DNA of 64,000 nucleotides, taken from Paraburkholderia fungorum. GTDB taxonomy: Bacteria > Pseudomonadota > Gammaproteobacteria > Burkholderiales > Burkholderiaceae. Below, piece by piece: positions 41,250 to 50,745 of this stretch. The notes beneath the pieces were generated by a model that worked only from the letters and a program-made list of their open reading frames with translations, did no database searches and was not told where the DNA came from. The stretch covers positions 186,001-250,000 of the forward strand of contig NZ_MCAS01000023.1 of NCBI RefSeq assembly GCF_003610895.1, given 5' to 3'. The first letter of the stretch is position 1; the number at the start of each line of letters is the position of its first letter. Both the position numbers and the translations under genes were made by a program.

Positions 41250-42038
41250 GTGAAGTATTTGAACGCCGTAAATGATGTCCGGGATGGTTTGCGTAGCCGC
41301 GAGTTGTGGCTCGCGCTCGGCATGCAGGATATCCGTCAACGCTATCGCCGCTCCATGCTCGGGCCATTCTGGCTGACGATTAGCATGGGCGTGATGATCG
41401 GCGCCATGGGGCCGTTGTACGGGTCGCTGTTTGGATATAACGCCGCGTCCTTTATCCCGCACCTGGCGCTTGGCTTGATTTTCTGGGGCTTTATTGCCGG
41501 ACAGATCAGCGATTTCGGAGAAGCGTTTTCGAATTCGACGAACTATCTGCGGCAAATGAAGCTGCCGCTCTCGATGTTCGTGCTTCGGGTGATGTATCGG
41601 CACTCGATCATACTTGCTCACAACATCATTGTTTTCGTCATCATCTGGGCGATTTTGCCGGTTCATTTGAATGCGAGCCTGCTGGTTTTGCCGTTTTCCA
41701 TACTCCTCGTGCTAATCAATCTGTTCTGGATTGGCGTTATCACGAGTATCTTTTGCACGCGGTATCGCGACATGCAACCGGTGATCGGCAATCTGGTGCA
41801 GGTCATGTTCTTCGTGACACCGATTATCTGGAAAGCGGAGCAGTTGTCACCCGCGCGGCAGCATCTGATCCACCTCAATCCGTTCTTCTATCTTCTGGAA
41901 CTCCTGCGTGAGCCCTTGCTCGGTACGATGCCGACGGCTGATATCTGGATTCGGGCTGCGGGAATGGCGGTGGTTGGAACCGCGTTGGCGCTGTATATGC
42001 TCGGCAAGTGCCGGCATCGCGTTACATACTGGCTTTAA
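41250..42038 (+). CDS. wzm: Polysaccharide ABC transporter permease (Wzm-like)
   Basis: 262-aa integral membrane protein with six predicted helices. The N-terminal SRELWLALGMQDIRQRYRRS and LGPFWLTISM are hallmark ABC-2 permease sequences for O-antigen or capsule export, and MFFVTPIIWKAEQL near the C terminus is likewise conserved. The GTG start at 41250 lacks a strong ribosome site. It is paired with the ATPase gene 13 bases downstream; together they export an undecaprenyl-linked polysaccharide across the inner membrane. Confidence 0.93.
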   Translation: MKYLNAVNDVRDGLRSRELWLALGMQDIRQRYRRSMLGPFWLTISMGVMIGAMGPLYGSLFGYNAASFIPHLALGLIFWGFIAGQISDFGEAFSNSTNYLRQMKLPLSMFVLRVMYRHSIILAHNIIVFVIIWAILPVHLNASLLVLPFSILLVLINLFWIGVITSIFCTRYRDMQPVIGNLVQVMFFVTPIIWKAEQLSPARQHLIHLNPFFYLLELLREPLLGTMPTADIWIRAAGMAVVGTALALYMLGKCRHRVTYWL

Positions 42039-42051
42039 GGGGAACGTTCGA

Positions 42052-42753
42052 ATGCATATCTCTCTAGAGAACGTGAGCGTACGCTTTCCCATTTACGACG
42101 CTAAGCAACGGTCGTTCAAGCGCGCAGTGATGGCAGCTGCCACCGGCGGCCAATTTGTAGGCAAGTCTGGGCACACGGTCGTTGAGGCACTCCACGAAAT
42201 CAATCTGGAGATTGCCGAGGGCGATCGGGTAGCACTGCTTGGCGGCAATGGAGCGGGCAAGACGACCTTGCTGCGGGTGCTTGCCGGGGTGTACCACCCC
42301 GAGGAAGGCTCTGTTCGAGTAGAGGGCCGCGTTACCAGCTTGCTGGACTCCATGCTCGGCATGGATCTGGAGTCCACCGGGTACGAAAATATGTATCTGC
42401 GCGGACTTTTTCTTGGCCTCAAAGCCAAGCAAATCGCAGCACTAGCAGACGAGATCGCTGAGTTCAGTGAACTGGGCAATTTTCTGAACGTGCCAGTGCG
42501 GACCTATTCGTCAGGGATGACGTTGCGACTCGCGTTTTCGATATCGACGATCATCAAACCTGAAGTCCTACTAATGGACGAGTGGATGAGTGTCGGTGAC
42601 GAGCATTTCAAACACAAGGCCGAGGAGCGACTTGAACAATTCGTGAGCGATGCGGGCATTCTGGTTATCGCGACGCATGATCATGGTCTTGCAGATCGCC
42701 TCGCCAATCGCCGGATCACGATGGAACATGGGTCGATTGTCGAGTCAACCTGA
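42052..42753 (+). CDS. wzt: Polysaccharide ABC transporter ATPase (Wzt/KpsT-like, minimal)
   Basis: 233-aa ATPase. Walker A LLGGNGAGKTTLLRVLAG, signature YSSGMTLRLAFS, Walker B VLLMDEWMSVGDEHF and the H-loop ATHDHGLADRL are all intact. The ATG at 42052 follows AGGGGAACG. It ends soon after the ATPase fold and lacks the ~150-200-residue carbohydrate-binding domain that Wzt of the O8/O9a type uses to recognise capped chains, so export here is likely terminus-independent (KpsT- or TagH-like). Confidence 0.93.
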   Translation: MHISLENVSVRFPIYDAKQRSFKRAVMAAATGGQFVGKSGHTVVEALHEINLEIAEGDRVALLGGNGAGKTTLLRVLAGVYHPEEGSVRVEGRVTSLLDSMLGMDLESTGYENMYLRGLFLGLKAKQIAALADEIAEFSELGNFLNVPVRTYSSGMTLRLAFSISTIIKPEVLLMDEWMSVGDEHFKHKAEERLEQFVSDAGILVIATHDHGLADRLANRRITMEHGSIVEST

Positions 42754-43369
42754 CTTTTCTCGTGCAGGTGGTCGGTGCGGCGCGCGCTGCTGTTCTTTCC
42801 GATGACATAAGCGCCAATATCTTCGACTTGAACGGGTGCGAGACTTCGATATCTGGACGACGTCCTTCGCCGAGTCGCTTCCTTCCTTGATCGCACTACG
42901 ATTCGTTCCCGGCAGCGGGCCGCTTGATGCCGGTTGCCGCCGGCCCCATGCTTATTGCATGCGCATTGCCATGTTAGGTCTGCCGCGAGCAAGTGGATCG
43001 ACCCCGAACTCTTGAGCCGCGCTCGCTGCTGCTGTCCCGCCCACTCGTCGGTTTCCCTTTCTTTTCGGTTACTGGCGCGTTGCCCGCGCATGGTTCCAGA
43101 TTCCCATGAAAGACCGTCGTGTCGTGGTGGTTCATGACAGGTTGTATCGTTCCTCTCGAATGTGGCAACGACGTCGATTTGGCGAGAATATTGTCGCTAT
43201 CAATGAAATGATTTATATTTGAAGCGGAGTTCGATATTGATCGACTGAATGAGATCGATCATAAATTTTTTAAAAATGCGTTACTATTTTTAACTATTAT
43301 TACACGCGCCGGTGTGGTAGCAAGTTATTTTAACTGATCATTCTGACTGGCGCTTATTGCACGAGAAAA
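42754..43369. other. Long intergenic region with falling GC
   Basis: 616 bases between wzt and the sulfotransferase gene. The last ~190 bases are AT-rich (runs such as AAATTTTTTAAAAA near 43262), suggesting a promoter for the downstream gene and a foreign-composition boundary. No RNA gene or repeat was recognised. Confidence 0.5.
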
Positions 43370-45244
43370 ATGTTTAGAAATTTTTTTACAGACGTACTGC
43401 ACCGGATTTTTCCTTCAAGTACTCTTTTTGAAGTGAAAGACGTTAGTATGGTCGCGAGTTTGGATGAGGGTCAGGCTCAGTCGACAGGCGAACCGCATGA
43501 CGACACGACAGGGAGCTCAACCATGAATAATCGTGACCAAAAATCTGCTTCATCTCCGGATGAACGCTCTGAAGCGCTAGTTACTAAGGCGATTTCGGAA
43601 TTGGATCGAGCTATTATCCCATCGGTTAATATTTCCTTTTCCGCTGAGTCCGTGACAGAATTTGGTGAAGAAATCGATAATTTCTGGTTTTTTGCGTTCA
43701 GGAAGCATCTCTATTCTGACGCAGGGGTGAAGAAGTGGTACGCCCCTCCGCTCGGAGGGGCGGAGGAAGTTAATGCGGGTTTTGCGCTAATCAATCTTGA
43801 TAATCGCACGGCAATGTCGGACGGGTTAACGCTTTTACCGAAGCAATTGCTACTTGTCGCGCATCCGCGCAAGACTCTGGCGGCTAGGGTACGTCTCGTG
43901 AAGGAAGGCTTATATTGCATCGTCGCTGAATTTTCATCTGACGCAACGGCGTCTGCGTTTTCCGTCGCCGTCAATGTCAACGGGCAGTCGATATGGGAGC
44001 GGGAATTTAAGGATAAGGAAGTTTGTTCCGTTTACGCTGGCCACCTGAACCTCGCTGAAAACAGCTTTGTGGATTTTTTGATCAATTCCCGTCCGAAAGG
44101 CGATTCCGAACCGTGCAAAGCGGGTCTGCGATTTGCACTTTTTAAGTGCGACGAGGTAACAGGGGCAGTCCGGTTCCGGTGCGATGATGAATGCTCATCA
44201 CTCGACACAACTGAGGCGTTGAAGTGGGTGGCTGCGATACCGTTCGCTCCCAGGGTCGTAGATCATGCGCCGGTTGATCTGCGAGCACGTGCCGAGATTT
44301 TTGATCGTTGCTGGACGTTAAACCGGAAATATCTAGCGTCGCTCTTTCCTAAGGAATCTGCTGAGATTATCGCCGATGTGACAAATCGCAGCTTGGAGGC
44401 GCCGGTGAAATATGCAATTTGTATGATTCCGCGTTCGGGCTCAACGCTCCTAGGGGAACTACTCAGTTCTACAGGTAAATTGGGATATCCGATTGAATAT
44501 TTTGTTCCCGATATTATCCGGTCTCTGTCGATAGCATTCTCGGACCTATTTTCGTCATATGAAAATCTGCTCAAGACAGGTTTTTCGACCGAAAATGGCG
44601 TCTTCGGAATCGAGGTTGAAGGTGTGCGTTTTTTTGAGGAAGATCAGTTTTTTAGAAACCTCAATCAATGGCGTGTCATTTATCTCACCCGAAACAATAT
44701 TCTTGCACAAGCAATATCGCTTGCTATTTCAGAGCGTTCCGGTGTGTGGCACAGCTTTGACCAGAACGATAAGCACGGTCAATGCTTGCTTGACAATAAC
44801 ACAATCAAATGGCAGTTGAATTTTCTGCTTGAAAACGAGCGCAATTTTGAAAAATTATTTGCCGATAGAAATATCACGCCACTGAAAGTGATTTATGAAG
44901 ATCTGGTGCAGGATCCTGGTGCCCAGATTCGTAACATCGCTGAATATGTGGGGGTGATGGACATCGAGATTCCGAGCATTGATATTTCAAATACTGTACT
45001 TAAGCCGACCCGGACGGGAATTAATCGTTACTACGAGTTAATGATCATTATGACCGGGGGTGAGTTTTGGGGGTACAATTTTTATACCATTGAGGGGCGC
45101 GAAGTAGCCGCATTAACGGGCACGCGTGTTGATCTGCTCGCGTTGAGCCGGGACCGCGCGCCAGTGGTATTTGTCGGCAGCGATCGCGATGAGCTTCGTG
45201 CGCGGGTGGAAGCGTATATCGTCAAGAGGCTCGCGGATTTTTGA
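43370..45244 (+). CDS. Large protein with C-terminal Stf0-type sulfotransferase domain
   Basis: 624-aa protein. The first ~60 residues are low complexity; residues ~75-310 form an unrecognised, probably beta-rich domain. From about residue 340 a sulfotransferase fold is seen: YAICMIPRSGSTLLGELLS holds the PAPS 5'-phosphate loop, VIYLTRNNILAQAISLAI the 3'-phosphate motif, with WQLNFLLENERNFEKLF and VIYEDLVQDPGAQI following, as in Stf0 (trehalose 2-sulfotransferase) proteins. It would add sulfate from PAPS to a glycan. Composition is AT-richer than the rml operon, suggesting transfer. It is the only evident sulfation gene in the locus. Confidence 0.85.
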   Translation: MFRNFFTDVLHRIFPSSTLFEVKDVSMVASLDEGQAQSTGEPHDDTTGSSTMNNRDQKSASSPDERSEALVTKAISELDRAIIPSVNISFSAESVTEFGEEIDNFWFFAFRKHLYSDAGVKKWYAPPLGGAEEVNAGFALINLDNRTAMSDGLTLLPKQLLLVAHPRKTLAARVRLVKEGLYCIVAEFSSDATASAFSVAVNVNGQSIWEREFKDKEVCSVYAGHLNLAENSFVDFLINSRPKGDSEPCKAGLRFALFKCDEVTGAVRFRCDDECSSLDTTEALKWVAAIPFAPRVVDHAPVDLRARAEIFDRCWTLNRKYLASLFPKESAEIIADVTNRSLEAPVKYAICMIPRSGSTLLGELLSSTGKLGYPIEYFVPDIIRSLSIAFSDLFSSYENLLKTGFSTENGVFGIEVEGVRFFEEDQFFRNLNQWRVIYLTRNNILAQAISLAISERSGVWHSFDQNDKHGQCLLDNNTIKWQLNFLLENERNFEKLFADRNITPLKVIYEDLVQDPGAQIRNIAEYVGVMDIEIPSIDISNTVLKPTRTGINRYYELMIIMTGGEFWGYNFYTIEGREVAALTGTRVDLLALSRDRAPVVFVGSDRDELRARVEAYIVKRLADF

Positions 45245-45491
45245 TGCGGGCATTTGAGCGAAATTGTGGTAAGCGTCGCGGCAGTAGCGTCTTCACAGAG
45301 AGCGGCAAAATTGCCAATCTGATTCCCATCAGAATCTGATGGAAACCAGATTGATGGAAGCGAAGGCAAGAGGCCGCAGGCTGGGATCGAAGAACTATTG
45401 GCTTTGCACGAACTGTTCCGTTCCTGCCCCCGGTACCACCCGCCCAGCAAGAGATTCGCAGCTTCTGGCATTTTCGCATTCTCACTGGGGT

Positions 45492-45514
45492 GTGAGTTTT
45501 TCTACCCTAAACCG
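45492..45514 (+). repeat. Left copy of 23-bp island-flanking direct repeat (att candidate)
   Basis: Sequence GTGAGTTTTTCTACCC then TAAACCG, repeated with two mismatches at 52032-52054. The left copy spans the 3' end of the broken integrase gene, as att cores often do. The two copies bound a 6.5-kb block of phage-like and pseudogene content. Confidence 0.6.
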
Positions 45515-46262
45515 AATTCCCCCTGATCCGTTCTCTTCTGCCCAATCTTCCCGATCGCTACAGCGAGCCTGTCCGTGACCCGGTGTGAATACCGCTTCGT
45601 TGACACGACGGACTTATGCCCCAGCACACCCCCAACCGTGAATAGGTCGATGCCGGCGTTGATCATCTCCCACGCGGCGCGTGCGCGTTTCTACGCCTCT
45701 TCGAACTGTTTGACCGTCAGCGTAAACCGCACGCGGCGCGCCAGCACGGCGACGTGCGGGTGGATCGGTATGATGCGCTGCCGACCGTTCTTTGTGTCGC
45801 CGAGCGAATATCCCTGACGTGAGACTTTTGCCATCAGGATCTCGCCGCGGCGCATACTCGAGTAGAACGCTGTCCGGATGGCCGCGCGGACCTCACGGTG
45901 CTTGCACGCGCGCGCGATCTGCAGCATCTCTTTCCGGTGCAGGTAATCGTGCCGCCATTATTGACCGCTGGGATCATCATGCGCGCGGTCTGGTCGACCT
46001 CTAATCGGCCGATCTTATGGGCGTATTGATCGCTGCTCGAAGGCACGCGAGCACATTGCGGATTGCGGCATCGGAGAGGAGGTGCTTGGTGCGACGAAGA
46101 TGGTCGACGCTCGCCCGAATGTATCCGACGAAGCGGATCGACTAGGCATGCAGATCATTCGCGTCCTGGTCCGCGTACTCCGGCGCCCATTTCTCGAGAA
46201 TCTGCACCCGTTTGAGGCCATCCTTCCACCCTGCTCGCTTGTCTGTCAGGTGATGGATCTCG
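45502..46262 (-). pseudogene. Broken tyrosine recombinase (phage/island integrase)
   Basis: Minus-strand fragments in several frames give an ordered integrase: ILEKWAPEYADQDANDLHA, a core-binding segment, then IARACKHREVRAAIRTAFY with SSMRRGEILMAK (box I Arg), SLGDTKNGRQRIIPIHP, and finally INAGIDLFTVGGVLGHKS with STKRYSH (box II His and the nucleophile Tyr). A stop after KQFEEA and at least two frameshifts inactivate it. It sits just inside the left end of the mobile block. Confidence 0.85.
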
Positions 46263-46269
46263 TTCGCCC

Positions 46270-46542
46270 GTGAATTCCGGTCTGGTAACGCCGGCCAAGA
46301 TCGTCGGCGACCTTATCGCGCTCTGTCAGGAGCGTGAAGCGGATGGCTTCGTTCAGAATTCCGATGCGTATGCCGCAGCACTTCAGGTCGTCAAGAACAC
46401 GACGAACCCGAACCACGTGGACATTCGGTCGCCTGACACTCCGGTGAATCAGCTCCGTACTTTCGCGACCCTCATGCAGTTCCGCCTCCGGTATGCCAAC
46501 AACCGCCATAGCAGAGCCGCCTTCGGGCGGCTTTTTCACTTT
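46270..46542 (+). pseudogene. Phage tail-sheath C-terminal remnant
   Basis: The frame reads LVTPAKIVGDLIALCQEREA, DGFVQNSDAYAAALQVVKN, then NPNHVDIRSPDTPVNQLRTFATLMQF, the characteristic C-terminal end of Mu/P2-like contractile tail sheath proteins. The N-terminal ~80% is missing. The reading frame runs past the usual stop into a hairpin (GCCGCCTTCGGGCGGC at about 46520-46535) that normally separates sheath and tube genes. Confidence 0.75.
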
Positions 46543-46556
46543 CTGGAGAGGAATCG

Positions 46557-46927
46557 ATGTCTTCGAACCAAATTGCCGGTATTGCCCAGGCGACAATCGA
46601 CGGCGTAACGCAGCAATTGGAGGGACGCCTGAAGTATTCGGTCTCGACGGTCAAGCGTGAGGCGCTGCTCGGGAAAGACGGCTTCCACGGACGAAAGGAC
46701 CCCCAGTCGCACCGTTCATGGAGATGGTGCTTCGTGATTCCGGTGGCCTGACGGTCGCCAATTTCAACGCGATGCGCAATTCGACGATTGTCGTGACGCT
46801 GGCGAGCCGCAAGATCGTCACCGGCCGGAACATGGGCGCCGTCGACGTTCAAGAGGTCAATACGGAGGACGCAAAACTGAGGGTCCGTTTCGAAGGCTCG
46901 CAGGTGTCGAAGCAGATCGCGAGTTAA
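46557..46927 (+). pseudogene. Phage tail tube protein, frameshifted
   Basis: The first frame reads MSSNQIAGIAQATIDGVTQQ then LEGRLKYSVSTVKREALLGKDGFHG; a frameshift near 46700 moves the rest, RDSGGLTVANFNAMRNSTIV and TVTGRN-like VTGRNMGAVDVQEVNTEDA, into another frame ending 46927. Rejoined it is a full-length Mu-like tail tube protein (~120 aa). It follows the sheath remnant in the normal phage order. Confidence 0.8.
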
Positions 46928-46930
46928 TCC

Positions 46931-47188
46931 ATGAACGAAGAACAGAAAAAGAAACCGCGCAAGGTCATGCCGTTTGAAATGACCATCGAATTGCGCAAGC
47001 CGATCGAACTTACTTGGGCTGCACCTGCGACCGGCACACCGCAATATGCGCCCTCCGGAAATCCGATCACGAACACGCCAGTGACCGATGTCTCTGCCTA
47101 TGCGTGGAATATGCTTCGGCTGAAATTTACAACGTCATCATCGCCGCAGGGCTGGCGAAGAACAGGAGCGCATGGAATCCGTTGCTAG
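46931..47188 (+). pseudogene. Tail-assembly protein start joined to tail-fibre sequence
   Basis: The N terminus (PFEMTIELRKPIEL) matches phage tail assembly chaperones, but it abruptly joins TWAAPATGTPQYAPSGNPIT and tail-fibre-like sequence. This marks a deletion that removed the tape measure, baseplate and most fibre genes in one step. Confidence 0.6.
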
Positions 47189-48476
47189 CTGCAATTCAAA
47201 CGATATTACAAGGGAGCACCGCGAACGTTGAAGTTGACACTGGCGCGGCGAATGTTTAAGTCGTCGCATTCACGCCGGCGCTCATCACACCGGTGCCTTG
47301 GGTGCCGTTCTCGTTCAAGGTAAAGACGACGAACACGGGGGTATCGACGCTGAATACCACCGGAACAGTCGAGCCATTGGTCGGCGGCGCGCATCTCACG
47401 CTGAAAGGCAATGAATTAGTCGCGAATGGCAACGCGCTCGTCTATTGGAACCCGGCGCTCGCCTCAGGGGCAAGTTCTTACGTTCTGACGTTCTGCTCGG
47501 GTGCTTTGTCGCGACGAGTACCGGAAGCGCAGGCGGTTACACCATCGGACTACCTGCTGCTACAGGCAACGCTGGCAAGCAGATCACTATCTATAACAGC
47601 TCGACAGGCACGCTTACGCTAACCGCAGGCAACTTCAATACTGCCTATGGGGCGGCTACGACGAGCATCGTGCTGCCCGCAAATACCTGTGTTACGCTGG
47701 AATGCGATGGCACGTCCTACAGCGGGCTGGGCGGTTCTGGCGCAATCGGTAACACGGTGCGGCCACACGCGGCGAATAGCACCCCTAGCGACTTCGTGCA
47801 GATCACCACTTCCACTAAATATTCGTTGCCGGCTGGCGGCACATGGGTCTATGCGATCCCAATACAGCGGCGACATCCGCAGGGGGCGATTGCGGGCATT
47901 CTCGCTGGTGGCAGGTCAATTTTGACCCCCTCAAGCAGTAACGCTCAAGGCTGGGCATGGAGAGTCCAATACTGTCACTGATTTTCACACAGATGGGGTT
48001 CGCGTCTACCGACATGGCGTCATCGGCAACGCCCGCGACTCATGGCTACGTGGGGGCACTTGGCGGGCTGACCTACCATGTTCATGCTGTGGCAACCCCT
48101 GACGCTTTTGAGGCGCTTATCGCGGCTATCTCGGAAGAACAGGTAACAGTCGACCCGTATGTGGCACCTGTTGTCGTTCCACCTACACTTGCCGAACAGG
48201 CTGCAACTGCGATGGGCACCGGACCCACAATCACGTCCACATTGGCGTCTGCCCTAGATAGAACGTATGGCGTGAGTGGCCCATCATTGGCGGCACGATC
48301 TTCGCCGACGACACCACGACAGTTGTATGACCCGACATGAGCCGGGGAAACCATACATTCAACCCAACGCAGGCAAAGGCGTTCTTCACGGCTGCCGGTG
48401 TATATGTGGCGGTTCTTTACAAATGCCAGAACGGCACACTGGCGGCACTTCTTGAAGCGAGCGCGACAATCGCTTA
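47080..48476 (+). pseudogene. Tail-fibre relic, several frame breaks
   Basis: Frame 1 gives AEIYNVIIAAGLAKNRSAWN and DTGAANV, then an in-frame TAA at 47257-47259, then VVAFTPALITPVPWVPFSF and GGAHLTLKGNELVANGNALV. Frame 3 continues with GGYTIGLPAATGNAGKQITI and TLTLTAGNFNTAY. Later pieces (LAEQAATAMGTGPTITSTLA, and HTFNPTQAKAFFTAAGVYVA) resemble the DUF4376-type fibre C terminus and end at 48476. No functional protein can be made. Confidence 0.65.
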
Positions 48477-48494
48477 AGCGTCCGCTGCTGCAGA

Positions 48495-49511
48495 TCAGGT
48501 TGTCGTCGGCTCCTCGTCTAGTTGTGCATGCGTTCGAGTCGATGGCTTCCGGCCAAACAGCTTGCGGCTCGGATAGTCGACGAGATACAGCGCAGCCGTC
48601 GAAAGTAGGATCATCGACGCTAGCGTGATTATTGAGCGGTTGGAACCGAGCTTTAGCGCGATTACCATCGCCGGAATGTGGAAGAGGTATAGCGGGAACG
48701 ATAGATCGCCGAGGAAGTTACAGATCTTGATCGCCCGCTTGCCCATCGTCAGTTCGCCGCTCATCACCAAAACGAAAATAGTGATAAACAGCGGAGCGCC
48801 GGTAAAATGACCATGTGTCAGCGCGAATACTGACGGTAGCGCAAGCACTACGAAACCGAGCGGCGTTCCACTCATCCGGTGGTACAGGAAACCGGTGATC
48901 CATAGCCACGACAGGGTCAGGAAAGGAAGACCATGCGACAGGCCCTCAATACCATGACCGGGTGGTGGTGAAATTTTCATGAACGCCCACAATGACAGGG
49001 CGATCCAGATTCCCAATGCAATGTTCGGTACTTTCTTAAGTGCTGGCGCGAACATATAGTGCCACCACTCCGGGCTGAGCGACCATATCTGACCAACCAT
49101 CGGCAGCGACATGCCGATGACCGTCTGGAGCATGAACAGCGATGCGATGATCGTCGAAGGCGATGCGGCCGGGATCGTGTCGCCGCTAGGAAGTACAAAG
49201 CCGCCTGGCATCCAGAGTGAAAGTGCCACACCAGTGGCAATCGTCGCAAGGTATAGCGGCCAGATACGAATGCATCTGCGCCGGTAGAAGCCTTTTGTTT
49301 CGCGGTCGACGCTGGCAGCGATGCTGAACCCAGACAGGATGAAGAAGCCGAATACCGCGCTCCCCGGGTTCAGGTAGCCGTTACCAAAAAGGTGCGTTGG
49401 GTCGGGTCTGACAAACAGCGCAAAATGGCCAACGGCTACGGTGCCGGCGAGGAAAAATCGCAGAGCGGCCAGAACGCCCCATTGAGCGGCGCTTTCTTTT
49501 TCATGAATCAA
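48495..49511 (-). CDS. Acyltransferase family 3 (O-antigen acetylase-like)
   Basis: 338-aa polytopic membrane protein with about ten helices. It begins ...AALRFFLAGTVAVGHFALF and has RRRCIRIWPLYLATI and QIWSLSPEWWHYMFAPAL, the conserved features of OafA/ExoZ-type O-acyltransferases; SFPLYLFHIPAMV is the C-terminal family motif. The start follows GGAGTCACC. Unlike its surroundings it is intact. It likely acetylates the locus polysaccharide. A truncated second copy of its C-terminal third lies at 53579-54080. Confidence 0.9.
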   Translation of the reverse strand: MIHEKESAAQWGVLAALRFFLAGTVAVGHFALFVRPDPTHLFGNGYLNPGSAVFGFFILSGFSIAASVDRETKGFYRRRCIRIWPLYLATIATGVALSLWMPGGFVLPSGDTIPAASPSTIIASLFMLQTVIGMSLPMVGQIWSLSPEWWHYMFAPALKKVPNIALGIWIALSLWAFMKISPPPGHGIEGLSHGLPFLTLSWLWITGFLYHRMSGTPLGFVVLALPSVFALTHGHFTGAPLFITIFVLVMSGELTMGKRAIKICNFLGDLSFPLYLFHIPAMVIALKLGSNRSIITLASMILLSTAALYLVDYPSRKLFGRKPSTRTHAQLDEEPTTT

Positions 49512-49551
49512 TGGTGACTCCGATGAATCAGGTATTAAAGTGTCGCGATGC

Positions 49552-49785
49552 CTATCGGAGCATCATGGCCAACCGTTCGGCCTCCGGGTATCCCATTTTC
49601 CAGATCCGGTGGACATCCGTTCCTTCGCGGTTCGGATTGAAATCGTTGTCTTCGTAGAATGAATGCATCAAACCAAGCTGATACGCGACGGTCTTCCGAC
49701 GCCGGTCTACCTCGCGCGGCTCAATGACGAGCCGGAGCACCAGATTGGCTGCTCGTTTTAAGGTTTTCCAGAGAAGTCTGATCAT
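49552..49785 (-). CDS. Small hypothetical protein
   Basis: 77-aa basic protein: an amphipathic N terminus (MIRLLWKTLKRAANLVLRLV), then REVDRRRKTVAYQLGLMHSF and GTDVHRIWKMGYPEAERLAM. It lies on the same strand as, and upstream of, the acyltransferase (40-base gap), so it may be the first gene of that transcript. The function is unknown; a membrane-surface helix is possible. No strong ribosome site. Confidence 0.5.
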   Translation of the reverse strand: MIRLLWKTLKRAANLVLRLVIEPREVDRRRKTVAYQLGLMHSFYEDNDFNPNREGTDVHRIWKMGYPEAERLAMMLR

Positions 49786-49865
49786 GGTCCGTCATGCGCT
49801 CAACCGGCGGCGAGGGGCATATTATGCACCAACCACCGGTTCGGTCATTTTTTGGAGGGCGGCGC

Positions 49866-50680
49866 TCACTTGGCGAGCACCTTGTTGACGGCTGACAGCA
49901 TTGTAGGGAAATACTGCTGTTCCTTGTAAGGATAGCCGTCCTGATGCGGGTGTACGCGCTCGGGGCCGAGCAGCGTGACGTTCCAATTGATCACGTGGAT
50001 GAACGCCTGATACGGCGGTGCGACCGCCGTGCCGTCCGTTGAAGCCGTCGTAGGCTAGTTCGTTGATCCATGATCTATTGTAGGTCGCGCCATTCAGCGA
50101 AGTCGGTGCGACTGGGTTCTGCTCCAGGACAATCGGGACCATACCTGCGGCCTGGACGGTGGTGATCCAGTTCTGCCATTCGGTGTCGTACTCATACCGT
50201 GCGCTGCTCGACCAGTTCGTCGTTGATGCCATAGTTGCCCGTTACAGTGCTAAATCCTTGGTCCGTGCTCGCCAGTACGGTTGCCAATGGCTACCCCGTA
50301 CCGTACGCAGTGGAGGAAAAAGAGCCTGTACCGGTCAAGTCCTGCTTCAACTTTGAACCCGGCGCGGACTGATCCACCAGGAGCACGACACCGGTGCCAA
50401 GCGTCTTGTTGAAGTCGGCCTGCAGAAGCATGGCGGGCGTTTCTGCGCGACGATAAGTGGGTGCGTATTGCGGCGCAGTGCAAACTCCGTAATTCGTCGA
50501 ATCACGCCGCCACGAGATTTTGATCGGCAGTTGGATGGCTTGTTTCGCGGGAGTTGGTGTGGCCGCAGCGGCTGTAGATGATGGCGCGGAACCGTCCCCA
50601 CCACCCCCGCAAGCCGAGAGAGTGCAGCCGAGCGACATGGCTATTGCGGCAGCGCGCCACGATGCGCATTGGTGGCGAAC
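49866..50680 (-). pseudogene. SGNH/GDSL hydrolase-like lipoprotein, frame-broken
   Basis: The N-terminal part has a lipoprotein signal (AIAMSLGCTLSAC, then GGGGDGSAPSS) and AETPAMLLQADFNKTLGTGV, LLVDQSAPGSKLKQDL. The sequence then continues in other frames: ALTGNYGINDELVEQR, WQNWITTVQAAGMVPIVLEQ and finally INWNVTLLGPERVHPHQDGY with YKEQQYFPTML, carrying the C-terminal Asp/His-like block. At least two frameshifts (near 50200 and 50035) disable it. Related hydrolases deacetylate or acetylate glycans. Confidence 0.65.
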
Positions 50681-50745
50681 CTTGTTTTGAACGGACGAGC
50701 GCGTTCTGTGTCGGTTGCGCGACGCTTGAATAATGGTTTTCGTGG

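Noticed and set aside
42934..43168. Short frames on both strands between wzt and the sulfotransferase
   Set aside because: No ribosome site, protein-like composition or neighbour relation; treated as intergenic.
43741..43766. Perfect GC-rich inverted repeat (CGCCCCTCCG/CGGAGGGGCG)
   Set aside because: It lies inside the sulfotransferase frame and codes for ordinary residues (APPLGGAEE) with no T-tract; not called a terminator.
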